NCBI RefSeq assembly: GCF_003003215.1
Contig: NZ_PVUF01000003.1
Coordinates: forward strand, 1 to 64,000
From: Tritonibacter scottomollicae
GTDB taxonomy: Bacteria > Pseudomonadota > Alphaproteobacteria > Rhodobacterales > Rhodobacteraceae
DNA length: 64,000 nucleotides
Direction: 5' to 3'
The position numbers and the translations under genes are program-made. The first letter of the stretch is position 1, and every line of letters starts with the position of its first letter. Under the pieces are notes generated by a model that saw only the letters and a list, made by a program, of their open reading frames with translations, made no database searches and was not told where the DNA came from. This document shows, piece after piece, positions 24,071-32,582 of the stretch.

Positions 24071-24287
24071 TGTACGAGCTGTCCTTGCGGGGGGAGATGT
24101 CGGTCAAAGGGTGGCCATACACGCCTCGCGCCCGCTTGCCAAGGGCGAAACCTGCCCCCATCGGGATCTGTCGACCTCGTGGTAAACTGAGAGGGGGTTG
24201 TCGCCCTCAACTGAACTGACTAGTTCAGTTCATGCAAACAGGATGCAGCCCACCTGCCCCATTCATCTCGATAGGAGGACACCCCAC

Positions 24288-25310
24288 ATGACCGAGCAGA
24301 TGCAACGTATCGTACTCGCCAGCCGCCCCAATGGCGCGCCCACCCCTGAGAACTTTCGCCTTGAGAGCCTGGACATCCCGACACCGGGCAAGGGCGAAGT
24401 TCTTGTAAAAGCGGAGTATATGTCCCTCGACCCCTATATGCGCGGGCGGATGGACGATGCAAAATCCTATGCGGCCCCTGTCGCGGTCGGCGCGCAAATG
24501 GAAGGCGGCGCGGTGGGCGAAGTGCTGATCTCGAACCATCCCGATCTGACGCCAGGAGACAAGGTCCTGGGCATGTTCGGCTGGGCGTCACATGCGGCTG
24601 TGCCCGGTGATGAGCTGCAAAAACTCGACGCTTCCCTGACGCCGACCTCGCTGGCCCTGGGTGCCCTGGGCATGCCGGGGTTTACCGGGTGGCATGGCTT
24701 GAACGTCCATGGCCGCCCCAAGGCGGGCGAGACATTGGTGGTGGCAGCGGCCACCGGCCCTGTCGGCTCCATGGTGGGACAGCTGGCCAAGGCCGCCGGG
24801 TTGCGCGTCGTCGGCATTGCGGGGGGCGGCGAGAAATGCGCCCTGGCGACCAAGACGTTCGGCTTTGATGCCTGCCTTGACCACCGCGCCTATGACACGG
24901 CGCAGGAGCTGCAGGCGGCCCTCACCGAGATCTGCCCGGACGGAATTGATATCTACTTTGAAAATGTCGGCGGTAAAGTGTTGGAAGCGGTCCTGCCCCT
25001 GATGAACCGCTTTGGCCGCATCCCGCTGTGCGGCATGATCGCCTGGTATGATGGCGCTGCGGACACGAAACTCAGCGGGCCTGGGATCTGGCGCACGGTG
25101 CTGGTGAAGCATCTGTCGATCAACGGCTTCATTATCGCCAATCACTTTGACCAATACCCCGCCTTCCTGCAGGAGGTCGGCCCGATGGTGGCCTCCGGTC
25201 AGGTGAAATTTATGGAAGACGTGGCTGAGGGGCTGGAGAATGCCCCTACTGCCTTCATGTCAATGCTGAAGGGCGGCAACACCGGCAAGCAGGTGGTCAA
25301 ACTCGCCTGA
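24288..25310 (+). CDS. NADPH-dependent MDR-family reductase (CurA-like)
   Basis: A 340-residue medium-chain dehydrogenase/reductase of the leukotriene B4 12-hydroxydehydrogenase/CurA group. Recognisable are YMSLDPYMRGRMDD near the N-terminus, GMPGFTGWHGL at about 125, the VVAAATGPVGSMVGQLAK Rossmann motif, YFENVGGKVLEAVL and GRIPLCGMI. It lacks zinc-ligand motifs and reduces alpha,beta-unsaturated ketones with NADPH (family knowledge). The AGGAGG site at 24273-24278 fixes the ATG at 24288. Confidence 0.92.
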   Translation: MTEQMQRIVLASRPNGAPTPENFRLESLDIPTPGKGEVLVKAEYMSLDPYMRGRMDDAKSYAAPVAVGAQMEGGAVGEVLISNHPDLTPGDKVLGMFGWASHAAVPGDELQKLDASLTPTSLALGALGMPGFTGWHGLNVHGRPKAGETLVVAAATGPVGSMVGQLAKAAGLRVVGIAGGGEKCALATKTFGFDACLDHRAYDTAQELQAALTEICPDGIDIYFENVGGKVLEAVLPLMNRFGRIPLCGMIAWYDGAADTKLSGPGIWRTVLVKHLSINGFIIANHFDQYPAFLQEVGPMVASGQVKFMEDVAEGLENAPTAFMSMLKGGNTGKQVVKLA

Positions 25311-25385
25311 TCCCGGACTGCGGGTCTGTCGTCCGATGCCGACCACCCCGCCCTGAGCGGCTTCCGATCCTGACGGATCGGACCC

Positions 25386-25417
25386 GCGCATGCCGGGCCT
25401 GTCGGCCCGGCATGCGC
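25386..25417. terminator. Perfect 14-bp hairpin between convergent genes
   Basis: GCGCATGCCGGGCC (25386-25399), loop TGTC, then GGCCCGGCATGCGC (25404-25417). It lies between the ends of the convergent reductase and metR genes, so it probably ends both transcripts. There is no T-run. Confidence 0.7.
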
Positions 25418-25439
25418 ATCGCGCCGCAACGCGCGCCGA

Positions 25440-26345
25440 TCATTGCGTCTGAAGCTTGCGCGCCTCGACACGCGCCAGACGGATCAGCTCCTGCATGTAG
25501 GGCTTTGCCTCATCCTCTGTTCGGATAGCGGCATAAAGACGACGTGTGATCCCCGCCTCGGTCAGGGGGCGTGTGACGTAATCGGAGGAATATTTCACCT
25601 CGCGCACTACCCAGTCCGGCAACACCGACACCCCGCGGTTTGACGCGACCAGCAGCAGGATCACTGCCGTCAGCTCGACCTTGCGGATACCTGCAGGCTC
25701 CACCCCCGCCGGGATCAAAAGCTGACTGAAAATGTCCAGCCGGGTGCGCTCCACCGGGTAGGTGATCAGTGTCTGGCCAAGAAAATCCTCGGCCTCCACA
25801 AAAGGCTTCTTCGCCAGCGGATGCTGCGCCGAGGCGACAAAGACCGGGCTATAGTCGAACAGTTCGATGAAGGTGACGCCCGGCATTTCCTCGGGATCGG
25901 AGGAGACCACCAGGTCTACCTCCTCACGCTTCAAGGCCGGCATCGCCTCGAACGCCAGACCGGGCCGGATGTCCACATCCACATCGCCCCAGCTCTTGCG
26001 GAAGGACTCCAGTACCGGGAACAGCCACTCAAAACAGGCGTGGCATTCGATGGCGATATGCAACCGCCCGGCCTCACCTTCGCGCAGGGCCGCAAATTCC
26101 GCCTGTGCCGCCTCGATTTGCGGCAGGATCTGCTCTGCCAGCCGCAACAGGCGCATGCCGGCCGCTGACAGTTTCATCGGCTTGGAGCGTCGCTGGAACA
26201 GCTCCACCCCGGTTTGCTCCTCCAGACCCTTGATCTGGTGGCTCAGCGCGCTCTGGGTGATGTTCAGCTGATCGGCCGCACGCGCCATGCCGCCCGCCTC
26301 GTGGATCGCCTTGATCGTGCGAAGGTGACGGAATTCGATATGCAT
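25440..26345 (-). CDS. metR: LysR-type regulator of methionine biosynthesis (MetR)
   Basis: A 301-residue LysR regulator: N-terminal winged HTH (FRHLRTIKAIHEAGGMARAADQL then ITQSALSHQIKGLE) and a C-terminal effector domain, with the MetR-like IECHACFEWLFPVLESFR at about 95-112. It is divergent from metF with a TGAA-N5-TTCA element between them. In other bacteria MetR uses homocysteine as coactivator for met genes. The ATG at 26345 starts MHIEFRHLRT; an upstream in-frame start at 26393 would overlap the operator. Confidence 0.9.
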   Translation of the reverse strand: MHIEFRHLRTIKAIHEAGGMARAADQLNITQSALSHQIKGLEEQTGVELFQRRSKPMKLSAAGMRLLRLAEQILPQIEAAQAEFAALREGEAGRLHIAIECHACFEWLFPVLESFRKSWGDVDVDIRPGLAFEAMPALKREEVDLVVSSDPEEMPGVTFIELFDYSPVFVASAQHPLAKKPFVEAEDFLGQTLITYPVERTRLDIFSQLLIPAGVEPAGIRKVELTAVILLLVASNRGVSVLPDWVVREVKYSSDYVTRPLTEAGITRRLYAAIRTEDEAKPYMQELIRLARVEARKLQTQ

Positions 26346-26379
26346 CCTGTGGTTCACCTCATGTTGTTCTTGAGAAATA

Positions 26380-26392
26380 TGAATTTGCTTCA
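26380..26392. promoter_or_regulatory. MetR-type binding site
   Basis: TGAATTTGCTTCA fits the MetR consensus TGAANNNNNTTCA exactly. It lies 35 bases upstream of the metR start and about 115 bases upstream of metF, suitable for control of both divergent genes. Confidence 0.7.
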
Positions 26393-26506
26393 CTCTTAGC
26401 TCTCGTGTGACAAGGGGTCAAACGACTTGCGACGCTTACCAGCCGCAATGCGACACCCCGTGCGCAGAACGCCCATTTTCGGCCCCACCGGCCCCCCGAG
26501 GAGACA

Positions 26507-27382
26507 GTGACAGTGACCACGCCCGAGATTTCCTTTGAATTCTTCCCGCCCAAGAACCTGGAGGCCTCCTTCCGGCTCTGGGACACGGTTCAATCGCTGG
26601 CACCGCTGGCACCGCGGTTTGTCTCCGTCACCTATGGCGCGGGCGGCACCACCCGTGAACTCACCCGCGACGCGGTGACCACGCTGCACAAAAACTCCGG
26701 CCTAAAGGTTGCCGCGCATTTGACCTGCGTGTCCGCGACCCGTCAGGAAACGCTTGATATTGCAGACCAATATGCCGAGGCAGGGATCACCGACATCGTC
26801 GCCCTGCGTGGCGACCCGCCGAAGGAACAGGGCCGTTTCACGCCCACTAAGGATGGGTTTGGCTCCTCTGTTGAACTGATCGAGGCATTGGCTGCGAAGG
26901 GAAAATTCAACCTGCGCGTCGGCGCCTACCCGGAAAGCCACCCGGAGGCCGCCAGCCAGCAGGCCAACGTGGAGTGGCTGAAGCGCAAGCTTGATGCAGG
27001 CGCGGATGAGGCGCTGACCCAGTTCTTCTTTGAGCCCGAGAGCTTCTTTCGCTTTCGCGATGCCTGCGCCAAGGCGGGTCTCGACACGGATCGCATCACG
27101 CCGGGCATCCTGCCTATTGAGAACTGGAAAGGCGTGCGCCGCTTTGCCGAAGCTTGTGGCACCACGATCCCGGCCTGGCTCGACGAGGCGTTTGAGAAGG
27201 CCACACGCGATGATCGCTGTGACCTCCTGGCGACCGCACTGTGCAGCGAGCTTTGCACCGAGTTGCTGGAGGGCGGCGTCAAGAAGCTGCATTTCTACAC
27301 GCTCAACCGTCCCGAACTGACCCGCGATGTCTGCCACGCGCTTGGCGTGACCTCGAAGGTGCGCCTCGAGAACGTTGCGTAA
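26507..27382 (+). CDS. metF: 5,10-Methylenetetrahydrofolate reductase
   Basis: A 291-residue FAD-dependent MTHFR barrel that makes 5-methyltetrahydrofolate for methionine synthesis. Signature segments are ISFEFFPPKN near the N-terminus with the catalytic Glu, FVSVTYGAGG, HLTCVS, DIVALRGDPP, GAYPESHPEA and TQFFFE. The proposed GTG start has GAGG 6 bases upstream; a second GTG lies two codons later. It is divergent from metR, its likely activator. Confidence 0.95.
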   Translation: MTVTTPEISFEFFPPKNLEASFRLWDTVQSLAPLAPRFVSVTYGAGGTTRELTRDAVTTLHKNSGLKVAAHLTCVSATRQETLDIADQYAEAGITDIVALRGDPPKEQGRFTPTKDGFGSSVELIEALAAKGKFNLRVGAYPESHPEAASQQANVEWLKRKLDAGADEALTQFFFEPESFFRFRDACAKAGLDTDRITPGILPIENWKGVRRFAEACGTTIPAWLDEAFEKATRDDRCDLLATALCSELCTELLEGGVKKLHFYTLNRPELTRDVCHALGVTSKVRLENVA

Positions 27383-27440
27383 GACTTGTTGGCGCCCCGG
27401 CGTCCTCCTAGCCTGCGCGCAACGCTGACAGGAGGACGCC

Positions 27441-27923
27441 ATGGCGGTTGCAACATCCCCAAATGATCTGATGCCGATGGCCGAGATCGCTACGATCTCT
27501 GGCCTCGACTTCATGACCGGCATCCTCGAGGGCCGCCTGCCCGGCCCGCCCATCGGCGAGACCATGGGCTATCACTTAACCAGCGTGACCGCGGGTCGCG
27601 TGGTGTTTCGCGGCACGCCCGAATTCAACGTCACCAACCCGATGGGCACGGTGCACGGGGGCTGGTACGGCACCTTGCTGGACAGCGCCATGGCCTGTGC
27701 GGTGATGACCCGGGTGCCGAAGGGCTCGGTCTACACAACGCTGGAATACAAGATCAACATCCTGCGTCCGATCCCGCTGGGCATGACCGTGGACTGCTGG
27801 GGCGAGATCGACCACGTCGGCCGCTCCACCGGGATCGCCCACGGCGAGATCCGGGGCGTGGAGGATGACAAGCTTTATGCCACCGGATCGACCACCTGCA
27901 TCGTGATGAAGCTCGCGCCATAA
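27441..27923 (+). CDS. PaaI-type hotdog thioesterase
   Basis: A 160-residue hotdog-fold protein. The PaaI motif is clear in NPMGTVHGGWYGTLLDSAMACAV (about 63-85), with the expected HGG before the central helix, and in TLEYKINILRPIP. Such enzymes hydrolyse acyl-CoA thioesters; here the substrate is unknown. It follows metF by 58 bases with its own AGGAGG site, so it may share the metF transcript. Confidence 0.9.
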   Translation: MAVATSPNDLMPMAEIATISGLDFMTGILEGRLPGPPIGETMGYHLTSVTAGRVVFRGTPEFNVTNPMGTVHGGWYGTLLDSAMACAVMTRVPKGSVYTTLEYKINILRPIPLGMTVDCWGEIDHVGRSTGIAHGEIRGVEDDKLYATGSTTCIVMKLAP

Positions 27924-28041
27924 CGCGCTGAGGGCCGACACTTTTCCGGCTCGTGCGGATTGGTGGCACCGGAATACCGCAGGCTGAGAATTGAATGATG
28001 GCCCTGGAAAAACCATATCCCTCACAATGCAGGGAGGGATG

Positions 28042-28698
28042 ATGGAAAACTTGGGCCAGGACGCCGCCAGGATTGTGATCGAACCGGGCCTGAGGGCGGA
28101 ACATCGCGCCAGCGCCGCGCGCGGCTACTGGCAGGCTTTTTCCCGCAAGCTCCGCTATCCGCTGGGTCCACAGGAAAAGGCCGTGGCCTTTTTCGAACAG
28201 GTGATCGCGCCCGATCACGCCATCAGTGCGATCTCATCCAACGGCAGGTTTCTCGGCGTGGCCGGGTTCAAATCCCCGCACGGCAGCTTCATCGGCGGCA
28301 CGTTCTCGGATCTCGCGGAGGTCTATGGCACGTTCGGCGCGGCTTGGCGTGCAATGCTGGTCAGCTCCCTGGAGCGCGAATGCGAGCCGGGAACCCTTCT
28401 GATGGACGGGATTTTCGTCGATCCTGAGGCCCGCGGCCTTGGCGTCGGAACCGCGCTATTGCAGGCGATTGTGGATCACGCTGAAACATCCGGGCTGGAG
28501 CGGGTCCGGCTGGACGTGATTGACACCAACACACGCGCCCGCGCGCTGTACGAGCGCGAAGGGTTCGTCGCCCAGAATGTCCAGTCACTTGGCATCTTCG
28601 CTCCGGTCTTTGGATTTTCCAGCGCAACGGAAATGACCAGAACGCTAAGTGATCATCCCGGCACGCAAGATGCGGTCAATGCGGCGTTCGACGCATGA
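28042..28698 (+). CDS. GNAT-family N-acetyltransferase
   Basis: A 218-residue GNAT enzyme. The acetyl-CoA-binding motif A is GIFVDPEARGLGVGTALLQA (about 127-146), followed by VRLDVIDTNTRARALYEREGF (motif B). The acceptor is unknown. Tandem ATGs occur at 28039 and 28042 after AGGGAGGG; the second gives better spacing. The 3' end overlaps the convergent DUF2235 gene by 23 bases. Confidence 0.85.
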   Translation: MENLGQDAARIVIEPGLRAEHRASAARGYWQAFSRKLRYPLGPQEKAVAFFEQVIAPDHAISAISSNGRFLGVAGFKSPHGSFIGGTFSDLAEVYGTFGAAWRAMLVSSLERECEPGTLLMDGIFVDPEARGLGVGTALLQAIVDHAETSGLERVRLDVIDTNTRARALYEREGFVAQNVQSLGIFAPVFGFSSATEMTRTLSDHPGTQDAVNAAFDA

Positions 28699-29761
28699 AC
28701 AAACTCAGCCAATTTGCTGATTTCTGGTCTTTTCCGGCGGCATGGACACTGGGGTGAATTTTCTCGCTCCGGTCCAATCCAACCTTCCGGTGGCGGCGCA
28801 TGAGAAAGATCTTCCCCCACCCCGACCAGGTTCCAACGGAGGGCGCGTCCGGGTCGACCGGAAACCGCATCCGCCAGTCGCGCGGCAAGGGCAATCCACA
28901 CATTTCAGCCCGTTCCAGCATCCACACCAGAGAGATGTTGGCCAGCGGGCGCGCGTCTTCAAACCCGCCCAGTTGACCGCCCACATCCCCATGCGCCCCG
29001 CGGAACCAGACCTGCTCCAACTGCCCCTCGTAGTCGGGCGATGTCTCCCACAAGACCGGCGCGTAGACCTCGCGCGTCTCGTCAAGCGCCAGTGCCTGAA
29101 ACCCGGCTTTCACATGTTGGCTGAGTTTGTGATCGTGAAAGGCATGATGCACCTGTGACCATCGCCAAATCAGCGGCAACCTGAGGCCCAGCGCCTTGAC
29201 CGTGTCCCAGGCTCCGACCATCTCCACCTCGACCGAGGGGTGGCAATAGGCGCTGCGGAATGCCTGCCGCACATCACTGCCGCTGGCCAGTTGATAATGG
29301 CGATAGGCGGTGCGGATGTGGCGCACGGTGGCATGTTCACTGGTCACAAGCCCAACCGCCCCCAGCATCCCCGCCAGTGATCGCGCCGCATAAGCGCCGC
29401 GCGAATACCCCAGAAGGTAGATCCTGTCGCCCGGACGATAGCGCGACGCGAGATAGCCGTAGGCGCGGCGGATCTTGCGATTGATGCCGCGCCCGATCAT
29501 GACATCGACAGTCTTGTTCCATGCGGTCCACTGCACGCCAGCCTCATAGTAGACCGACACCTGGGGGCCCATCTCCTTGCACAGGCGATAGGCCATGCCC
29601 GCGTGGGTTTCATGACCTGGCTCCAACGTCGACATGGTGCCGTCCAGGATGATCACATGACATTGCGGTCCGCGTGTGACGGTTTCCGAGGATTGCGCGG
29701 ACAGCAGCCTTGGCCGCCCGAACAATCCCAGAACTGATTTACTCAGCCGCTTGAGAAACAT
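28676..29761 (-). CDS. DUF2235-family alpha/beta hydrolase
   Basis: A 361-residue DUF2235 protein. The nucleophile elbow is GYSRGAYAAR with the Ser near residue 120. The N-terminal VIILDGTMSTLEPG matches the family start, and FRGAHGDVGGQ carries a conserved Gly-Ala-His-x-Asp segment. DUF2235 includes type VI phospholipase effectors (Tle1), but no secretion genes lie nearby, so a cytoplasmic esterase is as likely. It overlaps the CoxL gene start-to-stop by 23 bases and the GNAT gene tail-to-tail by 23 bases. Confidence 0.85.
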   Translation of the reverse strand: MFLKRLSKSVLGLFGRPRLLSAQSSETVTRGPQCHVIILDGTMSTLEPGHETHAGMAYRLCKEMGPQVSVYYEAGVQWTAWNKTVDVMIGRGINRKIRRAYGYLASRYRPGDRIYLLGYSRGAYAARSLAGMLGAVGLVTSEHATVRHIRTAYRHYQLASGSDVRQAFRSAYCHPSVEVEMVGAWDTVKALGLRLPLIWRWSQVHHAFHDHKLSQHVKAGFQALALDETREVYAPVLWETSPDYEGQLEQVWFRGAHGDVGGQLGGFEDARPLANISLVWMLERAEMCGLPLPRDWRMRFPVDPDAPSVGTWSGWGKIFLMRRHRKVGLDRSEKIHPSVHAAGKDQKSANWLSLFMRRTPH

Positions 29762-32048
29762 CCGTGATCAACTCCCATAGTTTGACCGGCGTGAACGGCA
29801 TGTCCACCTGCCGGATGCCCTGATCCCAGAGCGCGTTCTGCACCGCGTTCGCCACCGCCGCCAGCGCACCGACAGTGCCAGCCTCGCCGCAGCCCTTCAT
29901 GCCCATCGGGTTCTGGGTCGAGGGCACCGGTTCAGACGTGAAGCCGACCCAGGGCATATCTTCCGCGCGGGGCATGGCGTAGTCCATGAAGGTTGCCGTG
30001 AGCAATTGGCCGTCGGCGTCATAGACCACATGTTCAAGCATCGCCTGCCCAAGCCCCTGCGCGACACCACCGTGAACCTGACCTTCGGCGAGCATCGGGT
30101 TGATCAGATTACCAAAGTCATCGACCACCGTATAGCGGTCCACGCGCGATTGTCCGGTATCACGGTCGATCACGACCTCCGCGAGATGCGCACCATTGGG
30201 AAAGGAGCGCCCGGGCAGAGACGCCTCCGCCTGATGGCGCAGCAGGTCAACACGCCCCTTTTCGCGTGCCAGATCAGCCGTTTCCAGCACCGTTGGCGTC
30301 AGGTTTGATCCGGGCGCGCGGAAAGTCTCACCATCAAATTCCACGGCCTCCTCATCGACCCCCATTTCCTCCGCAAGAAAGGGGGTAAAGGCGGCAACCA
30401 TCTTGTCGACCGTTGCCAGTGTGGCATTGGCCTGTGTGGTGACAGACCGCGATCCCCCGGTGCCGCCGCCTTTGGCAATGCGATCACTGTCGCCCTGAAT
30501 AACTTCGATCTCACTGACGGGGATGCCGGTCTGGTCCGCAAGGAACTTGGCAAAGACAGTCTCGTGCCCTTGTCCGTTGCTTTGCGTGCCCACGTAGATG
30601 TTCACCCGTCCGTCCTCCAGAAATTCGACGTCTGCGGTCTCTGAAGGATCACCCAAAATACTTTCGATATAGTAACAAAGGCCCGCGCCCCGGTAACGCC
30701 CCTCTGCCGCATCCCGCGCGCGCCGCGCCGCGAACCCGGCCAGATCCGCCTCTTTCACCAGCCGGTCCAGCACCAGATTGAAGTCGCCCACGTCATAGGT
30801 TTCATCGGTGACGGATTTGTAAGGGAACTTTTGCGGGGCGATGAAATTCTTGCGCCGCAGCTCCATCGGATCGACGCCCAGCTCGCGCGCCGCGCGGTCC
30901 ATTACCCGCTCCAGCACATAGATCGCCTCGGGCCGGCCCGCGCCGCGATAGGCGTCGACCTGCGTGGTATTGGTATAGATGCCGTCCACCTCCAGCCAGG
31001 CGGTCTGGATGTCGTAAACCCCGGCCAGAACACGGGAAAACAGCTGCGTCTGAATCGGTTGGCCGAAGTGGGAATTGTAGGCACCAAGGTTGCACTGCGT
31101 ATGCACCCGGTAGGCGGTGATCTTCAGATCCGCGTCAAAGGCCAGCTCCGCCAGCGAGGTCAGATCACGGCCGCCATTGTCGCTCAGCATCGCTTCGGTG
31201 CGGTCCGACATCCAGCCCACCGGGCGCTCCAGCAGCCGGGTCGCATGGGCCACGGCGAAATACTCCGGATAGGGCATCGCCTTCATGCCAAAGCCGCCCC
31301 CCACATCAGGTGTCACCACATGCACGGCGTCTTCGGCCAGGTGCAGCTTCTTGACCAATTGCTCCTTCATGCCCCAGACGCCCTGCCCGCCGAAGTGGAA
31401 ATGCAACCGCCCGTCCGCCCAGCTGGCATGACAGCCGCGCGGCTCCATCGAATTCACGATGATCCGGTTGTCCGCCACCTGCAGGCTCACCCGATGTGCG
31501 GCATCGGCAAAGGCGGCGTCCGTTGCGTCCTTGTCGCCCAGCCCCCAGTTGAAGGCCCGATTGTCCGGTGCTTCGGGGTGGATCTGAGGGCCGCCTGACG
31601 CGAGGTCCATTTTCACGTCGAGATCGTCATAGTCGAATTCGATCAATTCAGCCGCGTCGCGAGCCTGCTCTATGGTCTCGGCAATGACCACGGCGACAGG
31701 CTCTCCGACATATCGCACACGGCGTCCGGCCAGCACCGGGCGTTCCGGGGCCGCCCCTTTGCTGCCATCGATGTTCTTGACCAACGCCCCGTCCAGACTG
31801 GCCTCGATCCCGGCTTCGACCAGGTCCGCCTGCGTGATCACCAGATGGACACCATCGGCCTCGCGCGCGTCATCTACGTTGAGCGTGGTGATCTCGCCAT
31901 GCGCCACCGGGCTGCGGAACACGAACGCCCGCAGCGCCCCCTGCGGCATGGTATCCTCGATATAGCGTCCCTGCCCGGTCAACAGGCGCTGATCCTCAAC
32001 CCGCGCGAGCGGCTGGCTTTTCCCGAATTTCTCGACGCGTTGGTTCAT
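29739..32048 (-). CDS. Form II CoxL-like molybdopterin-binding hydroxylase subunit
   Basis: A 769-residue large subunit of the xanthine dehydrogenase/CO dehydrogenase family, which binds the Mo-pyranopterin cofactor. The active-site loop AYRGAGR at about 366-372 defines form II (form I CO dehydrogenases have AYRCSFR). Other family marks are GGFGMKAMPYPE, TQSNGQGHETVFA and NPMGMKGCGEAG. No FeS small subunit or FAD subunit is adjacent, so partners must be elsewhere. The start at 32048 has GAGGA upstream. The substrate is unknown; form II enzymes often do not oxidise CO. Confidence 0.9.
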   Translation of the reverse strand: MNQRVEKFGKSQPLARVEDQRLLTGQGRYIEDTMPQGALRAFVFRSPVAHGEITTLNVDDAREADGVHLVITQADLVEAGIEASLDGALVKNIDGSKGAAPERPVLAGRRVRYVGEPVAVVIAETIEQARDAAELIEFDYDDLDVKMDLASGGPQIHPEAPDNRAFNWGLGDKDATDAAFADAAHRVSLQVADNRIIVNSMEPRGCHASWADGRLHFHFGGQGVWGMKEQLVKKLHLAEDAVHVVTPDVGGGFGMKAMPYPEYFAVAHATRLLERPVGWMSDRTEAMLSDNGGRDLTSLAELAFDADLKITAYRVHTQCNLGAYNSHFGQPIQTQLFSRVLAGVYDIQTAWLEVDGIYTNTTQVDAYRGAGRPEAIYVLERVMDRAARELGVDPMELRRKNFIAPQKFPYKSVTDETYDVGDFNLVLDRLVKEADLAGFAARRARDAAEGRYRGAGLCYYIESILGDPSETADVEFLEDGRVNIYVGTQSNGQGHETVFAKFLADQTGIPVSEIEVIQGDSDRIAKGGGTGGSRSVTTQANATLATVDKMVAAFTPFLAEEMGVDEEAVEFDGETFRAPGSNLTPTVLETADLAREKGRVDLLRHQAEASLPGRSFPNGAHLAEVVIDRDTGQSRVDRYTVVDDFGNLINPMLAEGQVHGGVAQGLGQAMLEHVVYDADGQLLTATFMDYAMPRAEDMPWVGFTSEPVPSTQNPMGMKGCGEAGTVGALAAVANAVQNALWDQGIRQVDMPFTPVKLWELITDVSQAAE

Positions 32049-32582
32049 GAGACTGCTTCCTCTGTGCCTGCGATCTGCTGTCGCGGAGCCTAATGCGCTT
32101 GCCGCGCTTGTCCAGTGATAGCGCTGAACAGGTGAAGGAATTTCGTCAAAGGGCGAAGAACCGCTGCCCCGTCCGGCTGCCATAGGCTCCGATCATACAC
32201 GCCCCGGTCGTCAAGGCGTGGAGGTCGGTGGCAATTCCCCCACCTACGAGCCCTTCCAGATCAAAGGAAAACCCGACCTCGTGTGCCCGGCCAGGTTCGC
32301 GGGATGCGCGTCAGACCTGACCGGGCACTAAGGCCGGGTTCTTGATGGGTTCAGGCCGCAGTTTGGGGGGGTGTGGGTGGGGTGGGCTGCGGCCCTTGCT
32401 CATCTTTATTTCAAATAAGACTTAATAGCCGGTTATCAGACCGCCCCTCTTGGCCCTCTCCTGTCGATTTTTTCCGGATCGGTTCGACACTTTCCCTTTG
32501 CACCCGCATTCGCTATTGGAGGTTTCAACGCGGGCCAGTCCCGCTACATGAGATCAAAGACGTGACGGACGGGGCATCAGAC
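32049..32582. other. 534-base divergent gap with structured-RNA-like repeats
   Basis: No gene is seen between the divergent coxL-like and valS genes. Two adjacent structures stand out. The first is a three-way-junction-like arrangement closed by GAGGTCGG (32221-32228) and CCGACCTC (32273-32280), containing GTGGCAATTCCCCCAC and a TTCC/GGAA stem. The second is a long stem, GTGCCCGGcCAGGT (32283-32296) with ACCTGaCCGGGCAC (32315-32328). The region may hold a small RNA or leader; no known riboswitch family matches. Confidence 0.45.

Noticed and set aside
28676-29761. Type VI secretion phospholipase effector
   Set aside because: DUF2235 is shared with Tle1 effectors, but there is no immunity gene, VgrG, PAAR or other T6SS component nearby.
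32221-32280. FMN or other known riboswitch from the GGCAATTCCCCCACC stretch
   Set aside because: The segment partly resembles the RFN element, but its remaining conserved blocks are absent and the neighbour is valS, not a riboflavin gene.
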